A model generated the notes under the pieces. That model made no database searches. It saw nothing but the letters and a program-made list of their open reading frames with translations, and was not told the DNA's origin. Positions 8,101 to 17,018 of a DNA stretch of 64,000 nucleotides are shown piece by piece. The stretch covers positions 1 through 64,000 of the forward strand of contig NZ_BAGF01000148.1 of assembly GCF_000308755.1 (NCBI RefSeq), written 5' to 3'. Source of the DNA: Nocardia pneumoniae NBRC 100136 (GTDB lineage: Bacteria; Actinomycetota; Actinomycetes; Mycobacteriales; Mycobacteriaceae). Numbering within the stretch: the stretch's first letter is position 1; every line of letters begins with the position of its first letter. Made by a program: the position numbers and the translations under genes.

Positions 8101-8721
8101 TCAGGTGGCGATGACGAAGTCGCAGAAGTTGTGGGCGAGGTCGCGGACTCCGCTGTCGAGAACGTCTTTGCGGTAGATTTCCCAGTCGGCCAGCTTGGGG
8201 GTGTCGCGTTCGGCGCCGCGCGCGATCATCCGCGCTCGGATCACCGGCGCGGCCGAATCCAGCCACATCGTCACCAGCGGAACCGATTCCGCAAGCCCGG
8301 TGTAGGCGCGCAGGTGATCACTCAACATCATGCCGGCCGCGGCGGCTTGGCGGATGGTGGACAGGAACGGGGCATCCAGCACCACCGGGTGCGTGGCGGC
8401 GACGGTGAGTCCGGTCCGGATCAGCCCGTCGTAGATGCCGGGTCCGACGAGCGTGCGGTAGGTGTCGGAGTCACGATCGTGCCGATCGCCGGTCAGCTGG
8501 TGCATGACCGACTCCTCCAGCAACGGCGTGAACCGATCCTTGTCCAACACCGGCGCACGCAACACACCCGCGAGATACGCCGCGGCCGTCGACTTCCCGG
8601 ACGCCGGGAACCCGGCGACCACCACAGCACCACACTCACGCAGCCCGGCGACCGCCTCGCGTAGCACCACTCGTACCGGCTCCCGAACACCGCCCCTGGG
8701 CGCTTGGTGATCATCTGCCAT
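8101..8721 (-). CDS. P-loop kinase (AAA_33-type, zeta-toxin/CPT-like)
   Basis: A 206-residue nucleotide kinase. The Walker A motif GFPASGKST lies at about residues 35-43, followed by LDKDRFTPLL, which matches the substrate-binding DKD of AAA_33 kinases. The lid region has RARMIARGAERD. Such proteins phosphorylate small molecules including sugars, aminoglycosides and chloramphenicol; the substrate here is unknown. ATG 8721 is preferred over GTG 8739, which would add six unlikely residues. It converges on the aldolase gene with only four bases between the stops. Confidence 0.8.
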   Translation of the reverse strand: MADDHQAPRGGVREPVRVVLREAVAGLRECGAVVVAGFPASGKSTAAAYLAGVLRAPVLDKDRFTPLLEESVMHQLTGDRHDRDSDTYRTLVGPGIYDGLIRTGLTVAATHPVVLDAPFLSTIRQAAAAGMMLSDHLRAYTGLAESVPLVTMWLDSAAPVIRARMIARGAERDTPKLADWEIYRKDVLDSGVRDLAHNFCDFVIAT

Positions 8722-8807
8722 GCGTCCAGTCCACCACAATGCCGTGACCGGGTGCCGGACCCGATGGCGCGTTACTGGTGTATTCCGCTGCGCAGCAACG
8801 TAGAACC

Positions 8808-9803
8808 TCAGCTGAGGGTCACCGTGGTGGCGATGGGGAAGTGATCGGAGAACCCGGCCGGGTTGGCGGTGGTGTCGCCGAGTCCTTTGAACGGGATGGG
8901 TGATTTGTAGCGGCCGGTGGAGGTCATCCCGGGGAAGCGGACGATGTGCACGGCCGCGGGATCAGCCTTGATCGGCGAAGTGGCTTTGGCCATGTTCTTG
9001 TTGACCAGGAACTGGTCGAGCATGTTCGGTTGATTCTCGAAATAGAAGGTGCCGTCCGGGGAGCCGAGCAGCGGGTAGGCGAGGTTCCACAGGTAAGGGT
9101 TGTCGCCGTTGACGACGAGTTCGCGTTGGCGGCGGCTGAGCGCGTGGGTGTCGAGGGAGGTGTTGAACGGTTCGTCGTTGAAATCGCCCATCACCAGCAC
9201 CGGAGTCGCGGGGCCGTGGACTTCGAGGACGCGTTGGTGGAAGTAGGCGAGGGTTTCCCCGGCGATGGCGCGGTAGCCGGCGGAGGCTTCGGCTCCGCCG
9301 CGGCGCGAGGGCCAGTGGTTACCGAACACCGCCCACGTTCGAGGGGTAGCGGTCTTGGTGGTGAAGGTGACTTGGACGATCTCGCGGGTGGCGTTGCGGC
9401 GCATCACCACATGGAAGAACACCGAATCCGTCACCGGCTCCGGGACTTCGAGCAGGGTGGTGTCGTAGATGAACGCGACGTCGATGCCGCGTTCGTCGCT
9501 GGTGTCGGCGTGCACGATCTTGTAGCTACGCGCAGCCGGCAGCAGGGTGTTGACCTTGTCGACCAGCAGCTGCACGACGGTTTCGTTCTCGATTTCGCAG
9601 ACCCCGAGAAGGTCGGGTCCGGCGCCGTTGTTCATCTGCGCGATGACCGAGGCGAGCTGGCTGATCTTCTGATCCCGGATCGTGACGGTCCAGTTCTTCA
9701 GATCGTTCTGTAGAACGCGCTGGAGTTTGTCGGTCCGGGGGGCGTCTTTGTGGTCGAACAAATTCTCCACGTTCCACCACGCGACGTACAGCGTTGTCGA
9801 CAT
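8808..9803 (-). CDS. Endonuclease/exonuclease/phosphatase-family protein
   Basis: A 331-residue EEP-fold hydrolase. VAWWNVENLFD opens the fold with its metal-binding Asn, GVCEIENETVVQLL carries the catalytic Glu, FGNHWPSRRGG the His, VLVMGDFNDEP the DFN metal motif, and SDHFPIATTVTL the terminal catalytic SDH. All active-site residues are present. The substrate could be DNA, a phospholipid or a phosphoester; no secretion signal is visible. The start ATG 9803 has AGGAGG shortly upstream, so it is well defined. Confidence 0.85.
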   Translation of the reverse strand: MSTTLYVAWWNVENLFDHKDAPRTDKLQRVLQNDLKNWTVTIRDQKISQLASVIAQMNNGAGPDLLGVCEIENETVVQLLVDKVNTLLPAARSYKIVHADTSDERGIDVAFIYDTTLLEVPEPVTDSVFFHVVMRRNATREIVQVTFTTKTATPRTWAVFGNHWPSRRGGAEASAGYRAIAGETLAYFHQRVLEVHGPATPVLVMGDFNDEPFNTSLDTHALSRRQRELVVNGDNPYLWNLAYPLLGSPDGTFYFENQPNMLDQFLVNKNMAKATSPIKADPAAVHIVRFPGMTSTGRYKSPIPFKGLGDTTANPAGFSDHFPIATTVTLS

Positions 9804-10119
9804 GCGGCCACACCTCCTCGCAGAAGAGTCCTGACCTTCGAACGGTAAGCGACCGCGGCTGTCGGCGGATCGATAACACGATCGTCCGAGGTCACGAAGT
9901 GCTGAACATCAAGAAACGAGCTTATGACGTGGCGTGAATCGGCAGGCGACGAGCAGATTCACCGGCGACATCGGATCGCCGATCAGGGCTTCTCGAACGC
10001 GGGGGTTGAGGGTTCGAGTCCTCCCAGGCTCGCAGCGTCAGAGGCGACATCAGGTACGACAGAAATCGTAGAGCGCGATCATTTCTAAAGATATCGACGA
10101 TCTGGTCAGTGCCCGTGAT
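9804..10119. other. Intergenic region with tRNA 3'-end-like sequence
   Basis: No coding frame is supported here. At about 9998-10031, GAGGGTTCGAGTCCTCC followed by CAGGCTCGC resembles a tRNA T-arm and 3' acceptor strand. The T-stem has a mismatch, and no matching 5' acceptor strand lies within 90 bases upstream. It may be the scar of an integration at a tRNA gene, or chance. Confidence 0.3.
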
Positions 10120-10404
10120 TCAGTGGGGTGTCTGTCGCGCTTTTGTCCACTGTTGTTCGAATTCTTCCTGGGTGATCTCTTCGGCGTCGAATTCTGGTTG
10201 GCTGGTGATCTCTTCTATGGGTGCGATGGGGATTTCGGCGACGCCGGCGGTGGGGGTTTCGTGGGTTTCGTCGGCCCATTCGGTGTGGCCGTCGCGGTAG
10301 GTTTGGACGCGGCGTGTTTCGTAGTTGTCCTCGCCGACTTCGTGGAAGTAGTGGATGGGTTCGTCGGGGAAGTCGTGGTGCCAGGTGACTTTCACGTACC
10401 GCAT
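10120..10404 (-). CDS. DUF6881-type putative immunity protein
   Basis: A 94-residue acidic protein starting MRYVKVTWHHDFPDEPIHYF, then ETRRVQTYRDGHTEWADE and ITQEEFEQQW. This pattern matches the DUF6881 family, small proteins often found directly after polymorphic toxins. The ATG at 10404 has GGAAGGA just upstream and starts two bases after the stop of the RHS toxin gene, so it is co-transcribed. The strongly acidic character (PIEEI, EFDAEEITQEEFEQQW) suits a protein that blocks a basic toxin surface. That it neutralises the HYD1-type toxin is inference from position and family. Confidence 0.8.
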   Translation of the reverse strand: MRYVKVTWHHDFPDEPIHYFHEVGEDNYETRRVQTYRDGHTEWADETHETPTAGVAEIPIAPIEEITSQPEFDAEEITQEEFEQQWTKARQTPH

Positions 10405-10406
10405 GC

Positions 10407-13400
10407 TCAGTTCCTTCCCGATCGGATGATTCGTCCTGATAGGTCGAGGGGTTCGGTGTTGGGGATGACGAAGACGCCGGGTCTGCCTTGGATGACGGTG
10501 AGTCCGGTGACGTCGATTTCGAGGAAGTGGGAGAACTTCTGCCCGGCCCAGGGTACGCGCAGGAACGCTGCGGAGAGTTGGGCGGGTGTGCGGGTGCCGG
10601 GTTGGATGTCGGTGAGGTATTGGCCGTCGCCGTATCGGGCGTCTTTGGGGTTGTGGTCGCGGAGTGATGGCCGCAGTTCTTGGCTTTCGAGGATGGCGTC
10701 GTGGCCGGTTTGGTTGGTGTAGTGGTAGAGGCTGTGCGGAGTACTTGGTGTGGGGGCGGCGGGTGCGGGGCTGTGGGGGTTGCTGGGTGGGGTGTTGGCG
10801 CATTCGTTGGGGATGAGGCCGAGGGGGTCGGTCCAGGTGGTGGGGTTGTGGGGGTAGGTGCTGGGGTTGGGGGAGGCAGCAAGGCCGAGGGGGTCGGGGG
10901 TGAGGTAGCGGCCGGTGGCGGGGTCGTAGGTGCGGTGCAGGTTGTAGTGCAGTCCGGTTTCGGGATCGTGGATTTGGCCCGGGTAGCGCAGCGGTGTGTC
11001 GGTGTGGCCGTTCCAGTGGGTGCGCCCCCACAGGTCGGTGGTCGCGGTCGCCGCGGGGTCGGCGCTGGTGGGGTTGATGAGTTCGGTGGGGGTGCCGACG
11101 AGGTCGGTGATGATGGCGTAGAACTCGCGGTCGACGCTGGTTTGGTCGGTGGTTTGGGTGATCGGGGTGTGGGAGCCGGGTTGGTGTTCCCAACGGGTGG
11201 TGGCGTCGCCGCTGGTTTGTTCGATGAGGCGGGTGCCGTCCCAGGTGTAGTCGGTGCGTTCGAGGACGGTGCCGTCGGTGGCGAGGTGTTGTTTGGTGGT
11301 GCGGCGCCCGATGCCGTCGTAGGTGTAGTGCCACCATTGCTGGTCGGGGGTCCAGACATCGGTGAGTTGGTCGAAGCTGTTGTAGCGGTAGTGCCAGATG
11401 TCGGGTTTGCGCGAGGGCCGGGTCGTGGTCTTACGGATCAGCCGACCGGCCGCGTCGTAGTGGTAGCGGGTGCGGCCGTCACGGATGAGGAGATTGCCTC
11501 GGTACTCCCGCCCGGCCGCCGGGTCGACGCGATGGTGCGAAACCGCATGTGGTGGTGCGGGCTCAGGACCGACAGTCTCGGGGAGCGCTGAGCTGGTGAT
11601 GTTGGACAGCGGATCGTAGGTGTAGCGCTCGGTGGCGGCGTTGTCCTGGGTGATGGTGGTGACGCGCCCGAGGGCATCGAGGCGGTAGTCGTGGCGTTGC
11701 GGCTGCGCTCCGAGGTGGTGGAGGGTGTGGTGGGTGAGGTATCCGTCGGGGCGGTAGGTGTATTCGTCGTGGCGTAGCAGCCGTGGGCTGGGGCGGGTCG
11801 CTGTCGCGGGGCCCAGGTCGAGTGAGGTGGTCGGGTATGCGGTGACGGTTTGGTGGGCGAGGCGACCACCCGCGGTGAAGTCGAGCGCGACCGCGATTTC
11901 GCCGGTCTGCCAACGGGTGAGGCGCCCGAGTGGGTCGTAGGAGAAGCTGAGCTGGTGGTGGCCGGTGGTGAGGGAGCGGACGCGGCCGGTGAGGTCGTGG
12001 GTCCAGGTGGTGGTGGCGCCGGTGGGGCTGGTGCGGCGGATCCGGTGACCGAGGTGGTCGTATTCATGGCGTGTGACCGGTCGGTCGTCGAGTTGTTCGG
12101 TGGCGAGCGCGCCGGTCGGGGTGTAGGTGAAGGCGAGTGTGTGGAGGAGGGTTTCGTTGATGCCGGTGGTGGCGGTGAGGATCCGGCCGGCGGGGTCGTG
12201 GGTGTAGCGGACCCAGTCGCCGGTGTCGGAGGCGATTTCGGTGAGGCGACCGAGGGTGTCGTGGGTTTGGTGGCGGGTGATGCCGGTCGGTGTGGTGATG
12301 GTGGTGACGCGTCCGGCGGGGTCGTGGGTGTAGCGGGTGGTGGCGCCGTTGTAGTCGGTTTCGGCGATCAGCCGCCCGGCCGGGTCGTAGGTGTAGCTCC
12401 AGGTGTGGCCGAGCGGGTTGGTGACGGTGGTGAGGCGTCGTTCGGTGTCCCAGGTGTAGCGGGTGGTGGATCCGTCGGGTTCGGTTCGTGCCACTAGGAG
12501 GTCGAAGGCGCCGTAGCTGAAGCGTGTGGTTTCACCGGCGCGGTTGGTGTGGGTCAGGACGTTGCCTTCGCCGTCGTAGGTCCAGGTTTCGGTGTGCTGG
12601 TCGGGGTCGGTACGCTGCAGCAGCCTTCCGTCGGGTGACCAGTGGTAGTGGGTGGTGGCGCCGAGGGGGTCGGTCACTGCGGTGGCGCGGCCGAAGGCGT
12701 CGCGTTCGATACGGGTGATCGCGCCGTGGGCATCGGTGACGCGGATCGGCAGCCCAGCTGGGTCGACCTCGATCACGGTTCGGGCGCCGCTGGGTTGGGT
12801 GATCGTGGCCAGCGCACCGTTGGGGTGATAGGTGTATTCGGTGCGGGCGCCGACCGGATCTATGGCGGCAATCAGGTTGGCGTGTCGGTCCCATTCTTGG
12901 CGCCACACGGTGCCGTCGGGGCGGGTGATGGTGACCGGCCGGTTGCGCCACAGATAGTCGACAGTGAGGGAGCGGCCGTCCGGGCGAGTCAGGGTCGCGA
13001 TGTCACCGTCGACGGTGTATCGGTAGCTGGTTGTCGTGCCGTCGGCGGCGGTGACGTGCAGCGGTTTGCGGTCGGCGTTGTAGGCGATGCGGGTGCGCCC
13101 ACCCAGAGGGTCGATCAGGTCCCGTAGTTGCAGGTCGCGGTCGAAGCCATGGCTGGTGACCGCGCCGAGGGAGTTGGTGACGGTGGTGAGACGCCCGGTG
13201 GCGTCGGCGAAGTCGAGGTAGGCGAAGTCGGTGTTCAACACCCCACCGGTGCCGCGCTGGAAGACCACGCGCCCGGCCTCGTCGTAGGTGTTGACCATCT
13301 GGTTGCCATTGGAATCGGTCCACGACATCAGCCGGTGCACGTCGTCGTAGGTGTAACGCATCGTCGCACCGACACCATTGCGGACCGTGACCAGGCTCCC

Positions 13401-15797
13401 GGCCTCGTAATCGAACTCCCTCACACGCGTCGCGCCTTCGTCAGCGGTGGTGGAATGGACCGAGAGTGCGGTGATGCGTCCTGCCGCGGTGTCGATGCTG
13501 ATCTGGTAGCCGCCGGAATGCGACACCGCGACCGGTTGCGCGTCGCTGTTGTAGTGGAAGCGGATTCGGTTGTGGTGGCGGTCGGTGATCGCGGAGATGG
13601 CGTAATTGCCCAGCCGGGACTCCAACCCGGCAAGCGTCGGTTCGGGGGCGAAGTGCCAGATCAGTTCCCGCTGCTGATCGTGGACGCGGTACCCGCCGGT
13701 GTCGGTGCGGGTCAGTGTCCAGCGTTGTCCGCCGGCTACCGGCTCGGCGGCGACGCCGGGTTCGGGGTGCGGGTAGGCGAGCATGATCCCGTCCTCACCG
13801 AGGAAGGTGACACCCTGATGTTCCACCACGACCCGCATGTCCAGCGTCGAGGACCACGAGGGCCCGAACCAGCGACCGAATCGGTAGTTGGAGCGATGCG
13901 TTCGCCGCAACACCATCGGTAAGACACCCGGGAGGTCGAGGTCTGTTTCCGGGAGAAGGAATTCGCCGGTCGCGATGTCGACCGGGTCGTCGGTGCAGGT
14001 CTTCTGTTCCGGGGTCCGATCGGTTTCGTGGCTGGAGTCCTGCGCACGGTCGTAGGCGTTGTGGTCGGCCTCGGCGCGCTGTTGCGGTGTCGGATCGGTG
14101 GGCGTGCTGTCGTGGGGTTCGTGGTGGGGGGCGGGTTGGTCGTGGCCGCCGGGATGGGTGTCGGTGTCGCTGGCATGATCGGCAACGCCGCGTGAGTCGT
14201 GATGCGCCGGTGGGTTGGGGCCGGTATCGGCGTGGTGCCCGGGTTCGGAGCCGGGGTGCGCTGGGGCTGGTGGGCGGTCCGCGTCGGGGTGTGCCGGAGT
14301 GTCGGTGTCGGCATGCCGAGGCGAGGGGTCCGGGTTCGGGTGTGTCGGGGCTGCGGAATCCTGGGATCGATGTGGTGCGGGTTCGGGTTCGCCGGGGTGC
14401 GGGGCGGGAGTGGTGTCCTGATCGGCGTGAGGCGATGTGGTGTCGGTGTCCGGTGTGGTTGCGGTGTCCGGATGTGCTTGCTGCGGTGGTGATTCTGGGT
14501 GCCCGGGTTCGGCGGGGTGGTCACCGGTGGTGTTGGTTGTGGAGGTGTGGGAGGGCGGTTCTGGGCTGGTGTGGAGGGCCGGTTGCGTGGTGGGTGCCGG
14601 TGTGTCATGGCCGGGTGTCGGAATGTCGCGGGCAGCCGGTGTGGGCATGCGGGTGCCGAGTTCGGTGGCGCGGTCGGTGAGGCGCACAGCGTCGTCGATC
14701 TTGTTGACCGCGGTGGCGGCTGTCTTTGCGCTACCCGCGCCGCCGGTCGCCGCAGTCAACAGGGCGTCACCGGTGATGCTGCCGGCGAACTCGAACGGGT
14801 TGCGGCGTGCGTCCGACACCACCGACGACACCACCGCACCCGGATCGGCTGCGGCCACCACGAGACCGGTGCCCAGACTCGACATGCTCGACAGGTACTC
14901 GGCTGGATGCGTGAGGTTGTAGGTGTCGGAGGGATTGACCGCGCGAACGAACTGCACCATGGAGCTCAGGCTGGTCAGCACGCCGGAATCGAAGCTCTGC
15001 TTGCCGTGCCGGTAGATGTCGGCCAGGTCGCTGAGATTGTTCGACCAACGTTCGGTGACCGGCGGCTGCGTCGGCGCGGTCGACGCCGCATCGAGCAGCT
15101 TGCTCGCTGCCGTGGCGGCGGCGTTGTCACGTTGCGCACGTGCGCCCTTGAGGATGTCGCGCGCGGCGTTGCGGATCGGAGTCCAGGTGTCGGTCAGTGT
15201 GCGACGGGATTTCTGGCTGTCCGACAGCGCGTTCCACTCGTTCTTCTTCGTGCGCTCCTCAGCGTCGGCGTCGTCCCATTTCGCGATCGCATCCGCTGCT
15301 TTGGCTTGCGCGGCAACGACTTCGCTGTACCAGCCATCCAACGCTGACGCGGCCTTGGCCATGGCGTCGGCGCCGTCCCACCACAACTTCGGCTGCTTGT
15401 CGAAGACCACGTTGAAAGCATCCGCCGCCGAACCGGTCCAGTTCGCGGTGTCGATCCTGCGCAGCGCATCACCCGTGGAATCGATGCTGGCGCCCATCGT
15501 CCGCAACGCGTCCGCAGCGTCGTGGATGGCCGAGGGATCCCCACGAATCAGCTCCTTCGGATCGCGGGTCTCACCGAGTTCGCGCTCATCGACCTGACCG
15601 CCGGTCGCAGACGCGATCCGATCACCGAGATCATCCAGGGACTCCGCCACGCCATCGGCACCGACCTCGCGGGCACCGGAAGCCAGCGCGTCCAAACCGG
15701 CGTCGGCGGCTTGCCCCGCCGCCTCGACACCCGCCTCGACGACACCCTCTACCGCGTTGCCGACACTGTTGAGGAATTTGTCGAACCCGATCCCCAC
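10407..15797 (-). CDS. RHS-repeat polymorphic toxin with HYD1 ADP-ribosyltransferase-like tip
   Basis: A 1796-residue multidomain toxin. Residues 1-350 are a helical ESX/T7SS-type export domain (WTGSAADAFNVVF is a WxG-like turn). About 390-600 is a linker very rich in His, Pro, Asp and Thr. About 600-700 is a DUF6531-type plug (DPVDIATGEFLLPETDLDLP). YD/RHS repeats follow (YTYDPAGRLIAETDYNGATT and many relatives) to about 1560, then the RHS core-associated motif (YDPATGRYLTPDPLGLA), which marks the self-cleavage boundary. The last 130 residues (SLYHYTNQTGHDAIL, NPKDARYGDGQYLTDI, FLEIDVTGL) are a HYD1-type domain, predicted to ADP-ribosylate a target in a rival cell. The gene sits between an ESX helper and its immunity gene. 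Confidence 0.9.
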   Translation of the reverse strand: MGIGFDKFLNSVGNAVEGVVEAGVEAAGQAADAGLDALASGAREVGADGVAESLDDLGDRIASATGGQVDERELGETRDPKELIRGDPSAIHDAADALRTMGASIDSTGDALRRIDTANWTGSAADAFNVVFDKQPKLWWDGADAMAKAASALDGWYSEVVAAQAKAADAIAKWDDADAEERTKKNEWNALSDSQKSRRTLTDTWTPIRNAARDILKGARAQRDNAAATAASKLLDAASTAPTQPPVTERWSNNLSDLADIYRHGKQSFDSGVLTSLSSMVQFVRAVNPSDTYNLTHPAEYLSSMSSLGTGLVVAAADPGAVVSSVVSDARRNPFEFAGSITGDALLTAATGGAGSAKTAATAVNKIDDAVRLTDRATELGTRMPTPAARDIPTPGHDTPAPTTQPALHTSPEPPSHTSTTNTTGDHPAEPGHPESPPQQAHPDTATTPDTDTTSPHADQDTTPAPHPGEPEPAPHRSQDSAAPTHPNPDPSPRHADTDTPAHPDADRPPAPAHPGSEPGHHADTGPNPPAHHDSRGVADHASDTDTHPGGHDQPAPHHEPHDSTPTDPTPQQRAEADHNAYDRAQDSSHETDRTPEQKTCTDDPVDIATGEFLLPETDLDLPGVLPMVLRRTHRSNYRFGRWFGPSWSSTLDMRVVVEHQGVTFLGEDGIMLAYPHPEPGVAAEPVAGGQRWTLTRTDTGGYRVHDQQRELIWHFAPEPTLAGLESRLGNYAISAITDRHHNRIRFHYNSDAQPVAVSHSGGYQISIDTAAGRITALSVHSTTADEGATRVREFDYEAGSLVTVRNGVGATMRYTYDDVHRLMSWTDSNGNQMVNTYDEAGRVVFQRGTGGVLNTDFAYLDFADATGRLTTVTNSLGAVTSHGFDRDLQLRDLIDPLGGRTRIAYNADRKPLHVTAADGTTTSYRYTVDGDIATLTRPDGRSLTVDYLWRNRPVTITRPDGTVWRQEWDRHANLIAAIDPVGARTEYTYHPNGALATITQPSGARTVIEVDPAGLPIRVTDAHGAITRIERDAFGRATAVTDPLGATTHYHWSPDGRLLQRTDPDQHTETWTYDGEGNVLTHTNRAGETTRFSYGAFDLLVARTEPDGSTTRYTWDTERRLTTVTNPLGHTWSYTYDPAGRLIAETDYNGATTRYTHDPAGRVTTITTPTGITRHQTHDTLGRLTEIASDTGDWVRYTHDPAGRILTATTGINETLLHTLAFTYTPTGALATEQLDDRPVTRHEYDHLGHRIRRTSPTGATTTWTHDLTGRVRSLTTGHHQLSFSYDPLGRLTRWQTGEIAVALDFTAGGRLAHQTVTAYPTTSLDLGPATATRPSPRLLRHDEYTYRPDGYLTHHTLHHLGAQPQRHDYRLDALGRVTTITQDNAATERYTYDPLSNITSSALPETVGPEPAPPHAVSHHRVDPAAGREYRGNLLIRDGRTRYHYDAAGRLIRKTTTRPSRKPDIWHYRYNSFDQLTDVWTPDQQWWHYTYDGIGRRTTKQHLATDGTVLERTDYTWDGTRLIEQTSGDATTRWEHQPGSHTPITQTTDQTSVDREFYAIITDLVGTPTELINPTSADPAATATTDLWGRTHWNGHTDTPLRYPGQIHDPETGLHYNLHRTYDPATGRYLTPDPLGLAASPNPSTYPHNPTTWTDPLGLIPNECANTPPSNPHSPAPAAPTPSTPHSLYHYTNQTGHDAILESQELRPSLRDHNPKDARYGDGQYLTDIQPGTRTPAQLSAAFLRVPWAGQKFSHFLEIDVTGLTVIQGRPGVFVIPNTEPLDLSGRIIRSGRN

Positions 15798-16406
15798 CTA
15801 CGAGCCTCCCCCTGGTTGCGTGATGGCCGCGGCCTGCTGCGCGGCACCGGTATTCCACCCGGCCTGCGCGCCGGTGCCGTAGCTGCCCAGATTCGCCAGA
15901 GCCTGCGGCCCGACCGCTTGCACCACCTGAACATTCGTGCCGATCTTGGTCATCGCCTCATCAAGCGAAGCGGCGCTGTAATCGGCGTTGCGGATGTGAT
16001 TGATCCCGTTGTCTGCCAGAGTGTCCTGCCAGGACCGGGCCTTGATCTCATCACCCGACAGATGCGGGTTGCCGACCAGATGCGTCCACATCTGCTTCAT
16101 CGTGTCCGACGCCGCCTGGTCCATCATGTGATAGCGGCCCGCGGCCAAACCCAAGACCTTGGCGATCTCGTTACCCGCCTGCACCAAATGCCGCACACCC
16201 CACGACCAGCGCTCGGCAAACCGTTCCAGCGCCACCTGAACGTTCTGCCGACCAGCCTGCATCGGCGACAGCGCCACCAACGAAAAACCACGCCCGCTCG
16301 CGCCGGTCTCCTTCACCCCCAAATCCGACAACTCACCGATGATCCCGTTGATCCCCTCAGCCGCTTGCACCAGCACCTGCGGATCAACATCGAGGTTGTC
16401 ACCCAT
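15798..16406 (-). CDS. WXG100-like ESX helper/co-substrate of the RHS toxin
   Basis: A 202-residue, mainly helical protein. DNLDVDPQVLVQAAEGI opens a WXG100-like helix, and FAERWSWGVRHLVQAG has a W-x-W-G turn where WXG100 proteins have WxG. The C-terminal part is Gly/Ala-rich. Start: the frame is open to 16496, but ATG 16406 shares its A with the stop of the upstream gene, has GGAGGTGG before it, and begins the recognisable domain. The stop abuts the start of the RHS gene. Such proteins are thought to pair with the toxin's helical N-terminus for type VII export; that pairing is inferred here. Confidence 0.75.
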   Translation of the reverse strand: MGDNLDVDPQVLVQAAEGINGIIGELSDLGVKETGASGRGFSLVALSPMQAGRQNVQVALERFAERWSWGVRHLVQAGNEIAKVLGLAAGRYHMMDQAASDTMKQMWTHLVGNPHLSGDEIKARSWQDTLADNGINHIRNADYSAASLDEAMTKIGTNVQVVQAVGPQALANLGSYGTGAQAGWNTGAAQQAAAITQPGGGS

Positions 16407-16828
16407 CAACCACCTCCTACACCAGGCAGAACCGGCGGGAACGCCATCGGCGCCGCTCCCGCGATATCGATCACCACGCCCGTCGGCCGCACACACCGCG
16501 CCGTGAACTCCTCCACAATCCGCCTACCCAACAGCGTGTGGTACCGGTATTCGCGCTCCTGGGCGACACCGCGCGCGACCATGTAGCCAGCGAACTCCTC
16601 AAGGCTGGTGAACGCGCACACCCAATCAACACCACCGAACTCACTGACGATCAACCGGTTACCGTCGCTCACACCCACCACCAAGACCGCATTCAAGAAC
16701 GCTGCATGCAGCACATCGGGTTGCCCGAAACCCGCATAGAACGCGGCGATCTCCGACCGCAACACACCACAACCGCTCCCCGCCTCCTCGATCGACACGA
16801 ACAAGCGTTCCTCACTCACCGCGCCCAC
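16406..16828 (-). CDS. SseB-like domain protein in T7SS toxin operon
   Basis: A 140-residue protein resembling the SseB N-terminal domain (PF07179-type): HAAFLNAVLVVGVSDGNRLI, then GVDWVCAFTSLEEFAGYM, with the TGVVIDIAG strand near the C-terminus. SseB-like proteins are frequent in actinobacterial type VII toxin operons, but their role is unclear; a chaperone or adaptor function is possible. It is the first gene of the coupled series SseB-like, ESX helper, RHS toxin, immunity, overlapping the next start by one base. Confidence 0.7.
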   Translation of the reverse strand: MGAVSEERLFVSIEEAGSGCGVLRSEIAAFYAGFGQPDVLHAAFLNAVLVVGVSDGNRLIVSEFGGVDWVCAFTSLEEFAGYMVARGVAQEREYRYHTLLGRRIVEEFTARCVRPTGVVIDIAGAAPMAFPPVLPGVGGG

Positions 16829-17018
16829 GGCAATACCATTGCATCAACAAGACTTTCGGACACCCGCCGCCCCGCCGTGCCCCGAACATGATCTGTGCAC
16901 ACAAGCGTGCTTCGATCGATCCGGAGCACCGAGACATACCGCCCTCCTCACCTGAGTGCTCGTAGCGAAGAGTCCGCACCGGCCGGGGAGGGCGCGCTCA
17001 GCCGAAACAGGGCTGCTC

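Noticed and set aside
10106..14922. Long Pro/Thr/Ser-, His/Arg- or Gly/Val-rich frames antisense to or out of frame with the RHS gene (up to 417 codons)
   Set aside because: They are composition artefacts of a GC-rich repetitive gene. None has motifs or ribosome sites. Only the frame ending at 10120 is real, from ATG 10404.
10407..15797. RHS repeats or the CACCGC tract near 17510 as a CRISPR array
   Set aside because: Repeats are degenerate, in-frame protein repeats or a microsatellite; no regular direct repeats with unique spacers occur anywhere in the window.
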